A stretch of DNA of 64,000 nt from G963663735 sp963663735 (GTDB lineage: Bacteria > Acidobacteriota > UBA6911 > RPQK01 > JAPXNP01): positions 620,001-684,000 of the forward strand of contig CAXXHN010000001.1 in NCBI GenBank assembly GCA_963663735.2, in the 5' to 3' direction. Both the position numbers and the translations under genes were made by a program. The notes beneath the pieces were generated by a model that saw nothing but the letters and a program-made list of their open reading frames with translations, did not search any database and was not told where the DNA came from. Below, piece after piece: positions 52,179 through 61,337 of the stretch (within the stretch, counting starts at the first letter, position 1; the number at the start of each line of letters is the position of its first letter).

Positions 52179-53924
52179 TTGTCCGTCAGCCACATTCCTG
52201 TAACTGAGGACAATAAACAGGACTTTGAGCTGAGCATGAAAAAACTTGTAAACCTTGTTGTTACAGAAGAAAATTTCAAGAAAGCCAGGGAATATGCCAA
52301 TACCCTGGATTCCATACAAATTTCACAGCGTTCAATCTGCGACCTCGAACTAATCGCTACTGGTGCTTTTTCCCCCCTGGACAGGTTCATGGGTAAGGCT
52401 GATTATGTAAGCGTCATCAACAGAATGAGGCTGACAGATGGCACTCTCTTCCCTCTCCCTGTGACCCTTCCGGTGATGCCAGATGAAAGCATGCAGCCTG
52501 GTAAAAACATAGCTCTCCGTGACTCCAATAACAATCTCCTGGCTTACATGAAAATTGAAGAAATCTTCGAATGGAATCGATCCGAAGAGTGCAGCACCGT
52601 TTTGGGGACGGAGGATGAACGCCATCCCCTTGTAGCAGAAATGCACAACTGGGGAACCCATCTCATATCAGGTGAAATGACCGTCCTCCAGCTTCCGATA
52701 TACCGGGACTTTACCGAATTAAGGCACTCTCCAGCCGAAACCCGGGCCAGGATTCAGGAACTGGGCAAAGACGCGACGCCGGTAATAGCTTTCAAAACCA
52801 GGACTCCGGTACACCGGGGCCACGAAGAAATCCTGAAACAGGCATTGCAGAAAACCGGCGGAACCATTCTATTCCACCCGATTGTCGGGGTTACCAAGCC
52901 GGGAGATCTGGACACGTTCACCCTGGTCAGGTCATGCCAGGCCCTGGAAAAGAAAATCTCCTCCAAGGGAAATTTTCTCCTCTCTCTCTGCCCCCTGGCA
53001 ATGCGCTTTGCCGGTCCCAGGGAAGCTCTGCTTCACGCTCTGACCTGGAAAAACTATGGCGCGGACACGGTGATTATCGGTCGAAGTCATGCCTGCCCTG
53101 GAACAGACAGTAAAGGAAACCTTTTCTATAAACCCTTCGCCGCTCAAGATCTGGTTCGTGAACATGCCGATGAAATTGGTATCAGCCTTCTGGAATTTGA
53201 TGAACTAAGGTACTCCCCTTTAGATAATGAATATATTTCCATAGAGACATCGGATGCGGAAAGGGATACAACAATCCCCATATCTTTCAGCCGTATCAGG
53301 GTTGAATACCTGGATAAGGGAATAGAGCCCCCGGAACACCTGGTTAGCAAGGAAAGTGAAAAAATTATCAGGGAGTTTTATCCGCCCCGTCATGAACAGG
53401 GAGTCTGCATCTGGTTCACGGGGTTAAGCGGATCTGGAAAATCCACGATCGCCGAAATCCTGGATTCCATGATGCGAGAAAATGGCCGAAGAACCACCCT
53501 GCTTGATGGAGATGTTGTCAGAACCCATCTCTCCAAGGGTCTGGGCTTCAGCAAGGAAGATCGCGATACCAATATCCGCAGGATCGGATGGGTGGCGGCT
53601 GAAATCGTCAGGCACCAGGGAAGTTCTATTTGCGCGGCTATCAGCCCTTACAGATCCGTGCGTAATGAAGCTCGCAGCATGTGCGGAACGGACCGTTTCG
53701 TGGAGGTCTTCGTGGATACACCACTGGAAGTGTGTGAACAGCGGGATGTAAAAGGGCTTTACGCAAAAGCCAGAAGAGGTGAAATAAAAGGCTTTACCGG
53801 GATCGATGATCCATACGAAATCCCGGAAAGAGCAGAAATAACCTTGAATACTGTCAATATCAGCCCTCTGGAAAATGCTAGGATCATTATCAATTACCTG
53901 AAGGAGCATGGCTTCCTGAAGTGA
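52179..53924 (+). CDS. Bifunctional sulfate adenylyltransferase/APS kinase
   Basis: A 581-residue fusion of ATP sulfurylase (about residues 1-390, with PUA-like N-terminus) and APS kinase (about 400-581). It would make APS and then PAPS from sulfate and ATP. The kinase half is canonical: P-loop GLSGSGKST, LDGDVVRTHLSKGLGFS, ISPYRSVRNEARSM, and GIDDPYE. In the sulfurylase half the HRGH motif and the arginine are kept, but the usual QTRNPxH is KTRTPVH. The TTG at 52179 has AGGAAAA upstream; the ATG at 52236 is an alternative. It lies 110 bp after the permease. Confidence 0.93.
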   Translation: MSVSHIPVTEDNKQDFELSMKKLVNLVVTEENFKKAREYANTLDSIQISQRSICDLELIATGAFSPLDRFMGKADYVSVINRMRLTDGTLFPLPVTLPVMPDESMQPGKNIALRDSNNNLLAYMKIEEIFEWNRSEECSTVLGTEDERHPLVAEMHNWGTHLISGEMTVLQLPIYRDFTELRHSPAETRARIQELGKDATPVIAFKTRTPVHRGHEEILKQALQKTGGTILFHPIVGVTKPGDLDTFTLVRSCQALEKKISSKGNFLLSLCPLAMRFAGPREALLHALTWKNYGADTVIIGRSHACPGTDSKGNLFYKPFAAQDLVREHADEIGISLLEFDELRYSPLDNEYISIETSDAERDTTIPISFSRIRVEYLDKGIEPPEHLVSKESEKIIREFYPPRHEQGVCIWFTGLSGSGKSTIAEILDSMMRENGRRTTLLDGDVVRTHLSKGLGFSKEDRDTNIRRIGWVAAEIVRHQGSSICAAISPYRSVRNEARSMCGTDRFVEVFVDTPLEVCEQRDVKGLYAKARRGEIKGFTGIDDPYEIPERAEITLNTVNISPLENARIIINYLKEHGFLK

Positions 53925-54043
53925 AAGCCTGGCAGGGAATCCAGCTGGACTCAGGTTGTCTCCCATATCTGAATCAAGCCGGATTCCCTCTGATAGGCAT
54001 CATAGGCCAATCTCGAGATGACAGCTCCGGAGCATCCGCGTTA

Positions 54044-55003
54044 TCACCTTCCCGGGAAATCAAAGTCCATGTTATAAGTATTTTTCGGAGAATCCCAGAC
54101 CCGGTTAAGCTTGGGTGAATAGGTGGTAAACTGTATCCTATTCTCCTGGGGGATAAACTGCATTTTTACCAACCACCCATTTCCTCCATTTACTTCATTC
54201 TGGTAATCAAACAGAATTTCGTTAACCGGTTTTCCATAATCATTTTCACTCTGCATTCTGTAGGCACCGCCAACGTGTCCGCAGAGAACCAGGTTAATAT
54301 TCTCATGCCTCCTGATAAAATTTTCCCAGAGCCGGACTCCAACATAACCATCAAGTCCATAGGGCATCGGTATGTTCAGGCGACCTTTGGTATTCAGGTG
54401 GGCATGGGTCACCAGAATAATCGGCATATCTTTATGCCTTGCAATAACAGAGTCAGCCCACTCTATAACTTCTTCCCCAGGGGCAAAATTCAGACTCAAT
54501 ACCATGAACCTGACACCTGCTCCCTCAAAAAAACAATAGTTGCTGGAATTGGATCCGTTAATTCCTCCACCGTACCAGTCCCGGCCTTCAAAACGCCCCG
54601 GGCCAAAATATTCATCAAATAGATCGGTTTTCCAGGTAGTAACCTCACCAATATGAACCAGATCGTGGTTTCCGGGGACTACACTGTATGGCACCGGAGG
54701 TTCCGCTTTTTCAAAAACCTGGTGGGCCCGGTCAGCCAGTTTCCATTCATCAACCGCATCAAAATGCTGGACCATGTCTCCCAGGTGAATGACAAACCGG
54801 ATATTTTCCTCACCGATATTCTCGTTGACCCACTCGGTTTGGTTCAGGTAGGTTTCCGGGTACATTTCTGAATAATTCTGGGTATCGGGAAGCAGTATTA
54901 CGGTAAAAGGTTCGGCTGCTTTGTCCACGCATGATAGGGCCGAAAGGGAAACAATAATAACGAGTAGTATTAAGGCGCGGTATTTGAACGTAGAATTTTT
55001 CAT
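54044..55003 (-). CDS. Exported metallophosphoesterase (calcineurin-like), possible lipoprotein
   Basis: A 319-residue calcineurin-like phosphoesterase. Metal-ligand motifs are LPDTQNYS, HLGDMVQH, VPGNHD, VTHAHLN and LCGHVGG. The N-terminus is a signal peptide with the near-lipobox ALSC at the end of its hydrophobic part, so it may be a lipoprotein. Substrate is unknown. It is convergent with the sulfate enzyme gene and divergent from the sialidase-like gene. Confidence 0.87.
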   Translation of the reverse strand: MKNSTFKYRALILLVIIVSLSALSCVDKAAEPFTVILLPDTQNYSEMYPETYLNQTEWVNENIGEENIRFVIHLGDMVQHFDAVDEWKLADRAHQVFEKAEPPVPYSVVPGNHDLVHIGEVTTWKTDLFDEYFGPGRFEGRDWYGGGINGSNSSNYCFFEGAGVRFMVLSLNFAPGEEVIEWADSVIARHKDMPIILVTHAHLNTKGRLNIPMPYGLDGYVGVRLWENFIRRHENINLVLCGHVGGAYRMQSENDYGKPVNEILFDYQNEVNGGNGWLVKMQFIPQENRIQFTTYSPKLNRVWDSPKNTYNMDFDFPGR

Positions 55004-55148
55004 GGTGATTAAATTAAAACAGAAAACCGGAGTAAAAAAAACAATAAATCAAATTGCTGAAACTGTCCGTTGCGTGGGATCAAACAAATGACTGCGAATC
55101 CATTTTTCCTTCTTCCGTCCGCCTATCAACTCCTGTACACTTGATTGC

Positions 55149-56333
55149 ATGAAACGAATAGTATTCATCAGCCTTACCCTTATTTGTTCCGCTGTTTTCA
55201 CTGTGGGAGCTGGAATCGAAAACGTTAAAAACAATATCTCCTTGAACTCTCCTGAGGTGATCTTTTCACCAGGCCCGGAATATGAAGGAGACACCAGGAT
55301 TTTCCAGGGAATACCAGGCATTGAGAGAAGCCAGGGTGGGCGTCTCTGGGCAGCCTGGTACGGCGGCGGGGATACGGAAGGCCCTGATAACTATGTCATG
55401 CTGGTCACCAGTGGAAACGATGGCGCATCCTGGTCAGACCTTAAACTTGTCATTGATCCGGAAGGTGAGGTAAGGGCATTTGATCCCTGCCTCTGGGTCG
55501 ACCCGACCGGACGCATGTGGTTTTTTTGGGCCCAGGCTTTTCACTTCTGGGACGGCAGAGGCGGTGTCTGGGCAATAACCACTGACCAGGCTGATCAGGA
55601 AAACCCTGACTGGTCTGCCCCTCGCCGTCTGGCAGACGGAGTGATGATGAATAAACCCATAGCCCTGGTAAACGGAACCTGGCTCCTGCCGGCGGCAGTC
55701 TGGACCATCCCGATCAATGGAGGAGGGCCTGAATACGAATTCAACATGGGGGAATTGACAGGATCAAATGTTATTGCGTCATCTGACCAGGGAAGAACCT
55801 GGAACCTGTCAGGGCAGGCCCATGTTCCAGGAGTGGCCTGTGACGAACATATGCTGATTGAACGCGGCAACGGTTCCCTCTGGATGCTGGCCAGGACTGA
55901 TTACGGCATTGGAGAAAGCATTTCCCTGGACAAGGGGAAGACCTGGTCTCCAGGACAGCCAAGCTGGCTGAGACACATTGCCAAGGCCCGCTTCTGTATC
56001 CGCCGGCTGCGCTCCGGAAACATCATCTTCGTCAATCACAGTTCACCTGACGGGAAAACCCGCTCCCACTTGACGGCTTACATATCCAGGGACGAGGGGA
56101 GATCCTGGCAGGGAGGGCTTCTGATCGACGAACGAAAAGGGGTCTCCTACCCAGACATCACTGAAGGAGAAGCAGGCAAAATTTACTGCATATACGACTA
56201 CTCCCGCCAGGACAAAATGGAAATACTGATGGCTGCATTCACAGAAGAAGACATAATAAACAGGGGTAGCCTGCGGGATTCCGGTTCCAGGATCCTGGTT
56301 AACAAGGCTACGGGCAGGAGAACATCCAACTGA
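55149..56333 (+). CDS. Secreted sialidase-like BNR-repeat protein
   Basis: A 394-residue six-bladed propeller protein with a signal peptide (residues 1-22). Four Asp boxes (SxDxGxxW) are visible: SGNDGASWSD, SSDQGRTWN, SLDKGKTWS and SRDEGRSWQ. Catalytic residues of GH33 were not located with certainty, and similar folds occur in exo-sialidases, neuraminidase-like proteins and other glycosidases. The next gene follows by 52 bp and might be part of the same unit. It could remove sialic acid or a similar sugar from host or plant glycans. Confidence 0.8.
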   Translation: MKRIVFISLTLICSAVFTVGAGIENVKNNISLNSPEVIFSPGPEYEGDTRIFQGIPGIERSQGGRLWAAWYGGGDTEGPDNYVMLVTSGNDGASWSDLKLVIDPEGEVRAFDPCLWVDPTGRMWFFWAQAFHFWDGRGGVWAITTDQADQENPDWSAPRRLADGVMMNKPIALVNGTWLLPAAVWTIPINGGGPEYEFNMGELTGSNVIASSDQGRTWNLSGQAHVPGVACDEHMLIERGNGSLWMLARTDYGIGESISLDKGKTWSPGQPSWLRHIAKARFCIRRLRSGNIIFVNHSSPDGKTRSHLTAYISRDEGRSWQGGLLIDERKGVSYPDITEGEAGKIYCIYDYSRQDKMEILMAAFTEEDIINRGSLRDSGSRILVNKATGRRTSN

Positions 56334-56385
56334 TACCAATTCCATTGTAGTGGATGGCTGCCAGGCCATCCTTCAAGGCCATGTC

Positions 56386-57540
56386 ATGACAGATGATAAC
56401 TATGTCTCGGAGTTAAGAAAATTGTTTCCCGTAACCGAAAAGTGGAACTACCTATATAATGGTGGCATCCATTCCTGCCCCAAACCGGTGGGGGATGCCA
56501 TGAGGGATTACCTATCGGATTGGGAGACCGGGGGACGGGACGCCTGGCCTGCAGCTTACGAAAAATTCAGGCAACTCAAGATTAAGTTCGCCTCCCTGGT
56601 TAGCGCTGACGCCCGAAATATAGTGATCACTGATTCCACCAGCTCCGCGATCAACATGGCTGCCCGGATTCTTGCTCCCGGATATGGGCAGAACGTGGTT
56701 GTAACCGACTTGACTTACATGAGCGATTCCTATGCCTGGCTGGTCAGCCATCCTGAAATTAAGGTCCGCTTTGTAAACAGTCATAAAGGAATGGTCTCTC
56801 CGGAAGATATCAGCTCCATGGTTGATGCCAAAACCTTGGCCGTAAACCTCTGCGCGGTAACAGCGGGAACAGGTTTCCGCTTTGACCTGGAAAAAGTCTA
56901 CTCTGCCCTGCCAATCAAAAAACCGCCGCTGCTTATTGATGCCTCCCAGGCGCTCGGCGTGGTAAAAATGAATGTAACTACTCCACCCCTCGACTTCCTG
57001 GCCTGCACCGCAGGCAAATGGCTGATGGGGCCTTCCGGTGTAGGGTTCCTTTATGTGAGTGACAAATTCATGAAAGCCACCCCGCCCGCAGCAGGTTGGA
57101 TCTGTGCGGCCAATAACAGGGACTGGAATGTACGCGAATATGTGCTGCATGAAGACGCCATGAGGTTCCAGGGGGGAATTCCAAATCTGGTCGGAGTAGT
57201 CGGAGCTCTGGCGGCACTGGAATTGATCGAAAAGGTGGGCATTGATTTTATCCAGGAACGAGTCTCCGGCCTGGTCGGGTACGCCTTGGAAAAACTGCAG
57301 GCTCTTGACCTGGATCTGCAGACTCCTTTCAATCCTGACCAGCGGGCAGGTTTGGTCTTTTTCAAAATCCAGGGAGCAAAGGATCTATACAGAGAGCTGC
57401 AGTCAGCCGGTATTTACTGCGGATGTTTTATGGAAGGCATCAGGATTGACCCTAATTTTTACAACACCTATGCAGAAATCGATCAATTTACAGCAGTTGT
57501 AAAAAAATTCACAACATCCGGTTTGAAAAACTGTAATTGA
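56386..57540 (+). CDS. Class V aminotransferase family PLP enzyme
   Basis: A PLP enzyme of the class V aminotransferase/cysteine desulfurase/kynureninase group, 384 residues. The PLP lysine is in CTAGKWLMGPSGVGFLYVS, and the Asp that contacts the pyridine ring in LLIDASQALG. No desulfurase Cys loop was recognised, so it is probably not an IscS or SufS enzyme. A GTG at 56350 extends the frame, but the ATG at 56386, with AAGG 8 nt upstream, begins just before the conserved domain. Substrate is unknown. Confidence 0.82.
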   Translation: MTDDNYVSELRKLFPVTEKWNYLYNGGIHSCPKPVGDAMRDYLSDWETGGRDAWPAAYEKFRQLKIKFASLVSADARNIVITDSTSSAINMAARILAPGYGQNVVVTDLTYMSDSYAWLVSHPEIKVRFVNSHKGMVSPEDISSMVDAKTLAVNLCAVTAGTGFRFDLEKVYSALPIKKPPLLIDASQALGVVKMNVTTPPLDFLACTAGKWLMGPSGVGFLYVSDKFMKATPPAAGWICAANNRDWNVREYVLHEDAMRFQGGIPNLVGVVGALAALELIEKVGIDFIQERVSGLVGYALEKLQALDLDLQTPFNPDQRAGLVFFKIQGAKDLYRELQSAGIYCGCFMEGIRIDPNFYNTYAEIDQFTAVVKKFTTSGLKNCN

Positions 57541-57543
57541 GGC

Positions 57544-57579
57544 GCAGGGAGAAGGTTTTCGCCATAACCTTCTCCCTGC
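57544..57579. terminator. Strong 14-bp hairpin between convergent genes
   Basis: GCAGGGAGAAGGTT, an 8-nt loop, AACCTTCTCCCTGC. A perfect 14-bp stem between the aminotransferase gene and the convergent lipoprotein gene. It lacks a clear T-run, but its position suggests a bidirectional terminator or a processing site. Confidence 0.7.
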
Positions 57580-57598
57580 ATTAATCAGCATGAAGCGA

Positions 57599-58117
57599 TT
57601 ATTCATTCCCAGAATACCTGATATTTACAATTACCGAACCATCCTCATGGGCTCCGACTGTAAAGCTGATCCGCTTCCCGTTGTTCTCAGCCATGAACAT
57701 CCTCATCCCCGCAGAGTTGGTATCCACTCCAACTTTATATCCAGCTGAGTTTATCTTTCCCATGTAAAACTCATACACTTCATCCGCAGATCCGGATGAG
57801 GTGAGCATTACATTTATGTGTCCCCCAATATTCGTAACCTGTACCGGCTTACAACCAGGACAGGAAGGGAACTCACCCTCCAACTCGGTAGGGTATGCAA
57901 CTCCAGCAACAGAAGACTGGATCTCAAAATCTCCTCCCTGTCCGGAAATCTTCACTGCTCCCCCCTCTTTGTCAAGAGTAATGCTGTTGCCTCCCGGAAG
58001 TTTAAAAGAGCCATCATCATCCTTCGGTTTTGAAGATCCACAGCCAAAGGTGAACAATGCAATAACAGACACCAGTAAAACTACTTTAATTACAACTGGA
58101 AAATTTTTAAAAACCAT
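57599..58117 (-). CDS. Hypothetical lipoprotein
   Basis: About 172 residues, with a lipoprotein signal ending FGCGSS (lipobox F-G-C after a hydrophobic stretch). The mature part starts with an acidic Ser/Asp linker, then beta-strand rich sequence with a CPGC pair and a C-terminal region SGSADEVYEFYMGKINSAGY resembling a SPOR- or DUF-type helix-strand motif. The ATG at 58117 is chosen because AAGGAG lies 7 nt upstream; the longer frame from 58171 has no such site. Function unknown. Confidence 0.75.
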   Translation of the reverse strand: MVFKNFPVVIKVVLLVSVIALFTFGCGSSKPKDDDGSFKLPGGNSITLDKEGGAVKISGQGGDFEIQSSVAGVAYPTELEGEFPSCPGCKPVQVTNIGGHINVMLTSSGSADEVYEFYMGKINSAGYKVGVDTNSAGMRMFMAENNGKRISFTVGAHEDGSVIVNIRYSGNE

Positions 58118-58431
58118 GTCAGTACTCCTTGATAAAAATTTCAATACTCCATTATTTAAAATCATCCTCACAAAAACATCTCAGGCACAAGAAAATTTAA
58201 ATACTTGTTAATATTGTTAAAATTTCTATAAAAACTATCACAAAATAATAATGTTTTAAACAGGAAACGGCTGTTTGTTTGAGTACTACAGCAGGTTGGG
58301 GCATCTGTAGATTTTTCTGGTGTTGGGGACACTCACATTTCAGTTTCAGTCGGGAACAAACCAGATGATATGAGACATTAACAGACAACTTATAATTTGG
58401 ACAGGTCAACTATGCTGGAACAATATGCCGG
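58118..58431. other. AT-rich gap upstream of the lipoprotein gene
   Basis: 314 bp with no supportable gene. A small inverted repeat AAACAG / CTGTTT (58258-58276) is seen. A 70-codon frame on the minus strand (58197-58409) lacks any family match. Confidence 0.4.
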
Positions 58432-58995
58432 CTACTCCCATTTATCGGTATAGATATTCCTGAAACTCCTGAATTGTGAAAAAATGTCTCCAAGGTTATC
58501 CGAGACTATCAATAATTCATGATGCTCTTTTTTCAGGAAACCCTCCGCCAGGCCGTGGTCCAGAAAATCCACCAGCTTGTCGTAGTATCCGCAGACGTTA
58601 TACAAAGCACAGGGCTTGGAATGGTAGCCCAACTGCAACCAGGCTACTGCTTCAAAAATCTCTTCAAAGGTCCCGTATCCTCCCGGAAGGGCAATAAAGC
58701 CATCAGAAAGGTCAGACATCAGCTGCTTTCTTTGATGCATGGTATCAACGATATGCAGGGAATCAAGCTCAATCTGAGGCACCCTTTCATATATTTTACT
58801 GGGTATGACACCGGTTACAGTACCGCCGTTACTAAGACAGGTCCGGGCCAGGGTCCCCATCAAACCTGCGGCTCCTCCCCCATATACCAAACCGATACTA
58901 TTGTCTGCCAAATACTTTCCGGTATCCCTTGCCGCAGCTTCATATTCAGGACTGGTACCGGGTTTAGACCCGCAGTTAACGCAAATTCTCTTCAA
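58432..58995 (-). CDS. LOG-family protein (cytokinin riboside 5'-monophosphate phosphoribohydrolase-like)
   Basis: A 187-residue Rossmann-like protein with the LOG family motif PGGYGTFEEIFEA, the GGGAAGLMGTLA loop and the conserved MHQRKQLM. Members cleave nucleotide 5'-monophosphates to free base and ribose-5-phosphate; in bacteria the true substrate is often unknown. The start is TTG, overlapping the upstream metallo-beta-lactamase-like stop (TTGA), so the two genes are translationally coupled. Confidence 0.9.
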   Translation of the reverse strand: MKRICVNCGSKPGTSPEYEAAARDTGKYLADNSIGLVYGGGAAGLMGTLARTCLSNGGTVTGVIPSKIYERVPQIELDSLHIVDTMHQRKQLMSDLSDGFIALPGGYGTFEEIFEAVAWLQLGYHSKPCALYNVCGYYDKLVDFLDHGLAEGFLKKEHHELLIVSDNLGDIFSQFRSFRNIYTDKWE

Positions 58996-59768
58996 TGGTA
59001 TATCTCTATTTTTTTTTGTTTTTTACACAGATCAATCGTGTGTTTGATGAGGCGCTTATCACCAGGGCTTCCGTGACCGGGAACTACAACTTCAGCATCC
59101 TTGTATTCATCCTGCAGTTTTTTCAGGGTATCCGGATAGGCTTTCAGATCAGCTTCGGATACGTTTCCAAGGTCCTGGGCATTAAGGGAACGTACCAGGC
59201 AGCCCGCAAAAAGAACTTTCTCTTCCGGTATCCAGGCTACAATATTGTCATCGGTATGCCCGTTGCCGGGAAACTGCAGTTCCACATCCAGATCACCACA
59301 ATAGAGCATCTTCTTTCCATTGAAACTATTTTTGGGCATCGTAACGCCCAGGTCATACAATTTAACGGTTGTTTTATGTAATGCCCAGGTTTCAGCACCC
59401 AGTTCCTTCGCTGCGCCAAGTCCTCCGGCAGAGTCCGGGTGGGCATGGGTAGCGACAGCATACTCAATTTCTGCTCTGAATTTCCCCTTGACCCATTCAG
59501 CAACTATCCGGGTCTGTTCATCGTTCCATGGCATATCTATCAGCATGGCTGAAGATCCGCTTATTACAACCAGGCCATTACCCGGGACTCTACCTTCATA
59601 CTCGGGAAGTTCAGTAAATGCGGTGTAAAGCCATACGTGTCGGGTTAACTGGACTACCTCAACATCAGGAGATAGCTCTATCTTCTCACTTTCCAGCCCT
59701 TGCGCCGCAGCAACTCCCGCAATTATTAATAAAATGAAAATGTAATCTGCAACCAGTCGAAATTTCAT
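58992..59768 (-). CDS. Subclass B1-type metallo-beta-lactamase fold hydrolase
   Basis: A 258-residue exported MBL-fold protein with a signal peptide (residues 1-22). All B1 zinc ligands are in place: H108, H110 and D112 in THAHPDSAGG, H171 in GNGHTDDN, C190 in FAGCLVRS and H232 in VPGHGSPGDK. The GN dipeptide 12 residues after the Cys (position 202, the N233 of B1 numbering) is kept. The K224 position is Arg. The sequence pattern is close to BcII, so beta-lactam hydrolysis is plausible but untested. AGGAGG lies 9 nt upstream of the ATG. It is coupled to the LOG gene; a role other than antibiotic resistance is possible in an environmental organism. Confidence 0.87.
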   Translation of the reverse strand: MKFRLVADYIFILLIIAGVAAAQGLESEKIELSPDVEVVQLTRHVWLYTAFTELPEYEGRVPGNGLVVISGSSAMLIDMPWNDEQTRIVAEWVKGKFRAEIEYAVATHAHPDSAGGLGAAKELGAETWALHKTTVKLYDLGVTMPKNSFNGKKMLYCGDLDVELQFPGNGHTDDNIVAWIPEEKVLFAGCLVRSLNAQDLGNVSEADLKAYPDTLKKLQDEYKDAEVVVPGHGSPGDKRLIKHTIDLCKKQKKIEIYH

Positions 59769-59948
59769 TGCATCCACCCTCCTGTTTATACCCAAAGGAA
59801 ACAATCTAGGATATTTTATTCTGACTTTGTATAAATATCCAGTAACTTATTCACCTTTACTGACATGACCCTACTTCTGTATCAACAGACACCTATCCTT
59901 TTTATTTTCGGCAGGCTGATTTACAATATCCGGGAGGTGTAAAAATCA

Positions 59949-61232
59949 ATGAAAAAATTACTGCCGCTGGTTTATATATTACTTCTTTCACCAATCTTGT
60001 CTGCCCAGACAGCAGAGGTTAACTATGAAGAATCGCTGGTTCCTGAGTACTCTCTTCCGGAGATACTGCTGACCATGTCCGGTGAAAAGGTTGCGGATAG
60101 GTTCACCTGGATCAATAAAAGGCGTCCCGAAGTCCTGCAACTATTCCAGGACTATGTCTATGGGAACATCCCCGAGAGCAAAATTGATGTTTCCAGCCGG
60201 ACTGTTTCCCACAAAGAACAGGCACTGGGAGGAAAAGCCATCAGGGATGAGGTTGTTATTACCCTGTCGGCTGGAGAGAAAAAAGTGGAACTCAACCTTT
60301 TAATATACCTCCCAGCCGATGCTGACGGCCCGGTTCCGATCTTCATGGGCCTCAATTTCAATGGAAACCATACTGTCTCTCCGGAGACTGATATTCAGAT
60401 GTCATCCTCCTGGATGCGCAACAACCAGAAAATAGGAATTACTGACCATCGTTCTAATAATGGAACTCGAGGCGCGAGTGAATCCCGCTGGCAGGTAACC
60501 AAGATTATTGACAGAAATTACGGATTGGCTACCCTTTATTATGGAGATATAGATCCCGACTTCCATGATGGATTTAAAAACGGGGTACACGGTCTGTTGG
60601 CACAGGAAAACGAAAAACGAACAGACGAATCCTGGGGATCCCTTTCCGCCTGGGCCTGGGGCCTGAGCCGCGTCCTGGATTATCTGGAAACCGACGGACG
60701 GATAAACAGCGGCAAGGTTGCCCTGATCGGTCACTCAAGACTGGGAAAAACTTCTCTCTGGGCTGGGGCGATGGATCCCCGGTTCGCCCTGGTTATTTCC
60801 AATGATTCAGGCTGCGGCGGTGCCGCCCTGTCCCGCCGTGCTTATGGAGAGACTGTTAATGCAATAACCACAGCGTTCCCTCACTGGTTCTGTAAAAAAT
60901 TCAGTGAGTACGGCAACCGCGAATCTGAGCTTCCCGTAGACCAGCATATGCTTATCGCCCTGATGGCACCCAGGCCTGTTTATGTGGCAAGTGCCGAAGA
61001 AGATAAGTGGGCTGACCCCAGGGGAGAATTTCTGTCTGCCAGTAAAGCTTCAGTCGTTTACTCTCTTTTCGGGCTGGAAGGTCTGCCAGCAGCAGACATG
61101 CCGGGTATCAATTCCCCATCATCCGGCACTATCGGATACCATATAAGGACCGGTGGCCATGATGTAACTGCCTATGACTGGGATCAATACCTTGCTTTTG
61201 CCGATAAACACTTCAGAAATCAACAGGATTGA
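59949..61232 (+). CDS. Secreted CE15 glucuronoyl-esterase-like hydrolase
   Basis: A 427-residue alpha/beta hydrolase with a signal peptide (residues 1-20). The nucleophile Ser is in IGHSRLGKTSLWAGA (about residue 262) and His in GGHDVTAYDW (about 401); the GCGGAALSRR and DPRFALVISND segments match bacterial CE15. CE15 enzymes cut ester bonds between glucuronoxylan and lignin. Acetyl-xylan or other esterase activity cannot be excluded. Together with the beta-galactosidase and sialidase-like protein it points to extracellular glycan breakdown. Confidence 0.85.
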   Translation: MKKLLPLVYILLLSPILSAQTAEVNYEESLVPEYSLPEILLTMSGEKVADRFTWINKRRPEVLQLFQDYVYGNIPESKIDVSSRTVSHKEQALGGKAIRDEVVITLSAGEKKVELNLLIYLPADADGPVPIFMGLNFNGNHTVSPETDIQMSSSWMRNNQKIGITDHRSNNGTRGASESRWQVTKIIDRNYGLATLYYGDIDPDFHDGFKNGVHGLLAQENEKRTDESWGSLSAWAWGLSRVLDYLETDGRINSGKVALIGHSRLGKTSLWAGAMDPRFALVISNDSGCGGAALSRRAYGETVNAITTAFPHWFCKKFSEYGNRESELPVDQHMLIALMAPRPVYVASAEEDKWADPRGEFLSASKASVVYSLFGLEGLPAADMPGINSPSSGTIGYHIRTGGHDVTAYDWDQYLAFADKHFRNQQD

Positions 61233-61337
61233 TCCATTATCTCAGTTCAACCCCCTGGATGGCTGTTTTTAGGTGGGAAAATAAAGTACACTGACTGCTT
61301 ACGGTTCCAGAGATTTTAAATTATTTTATCTATATCC

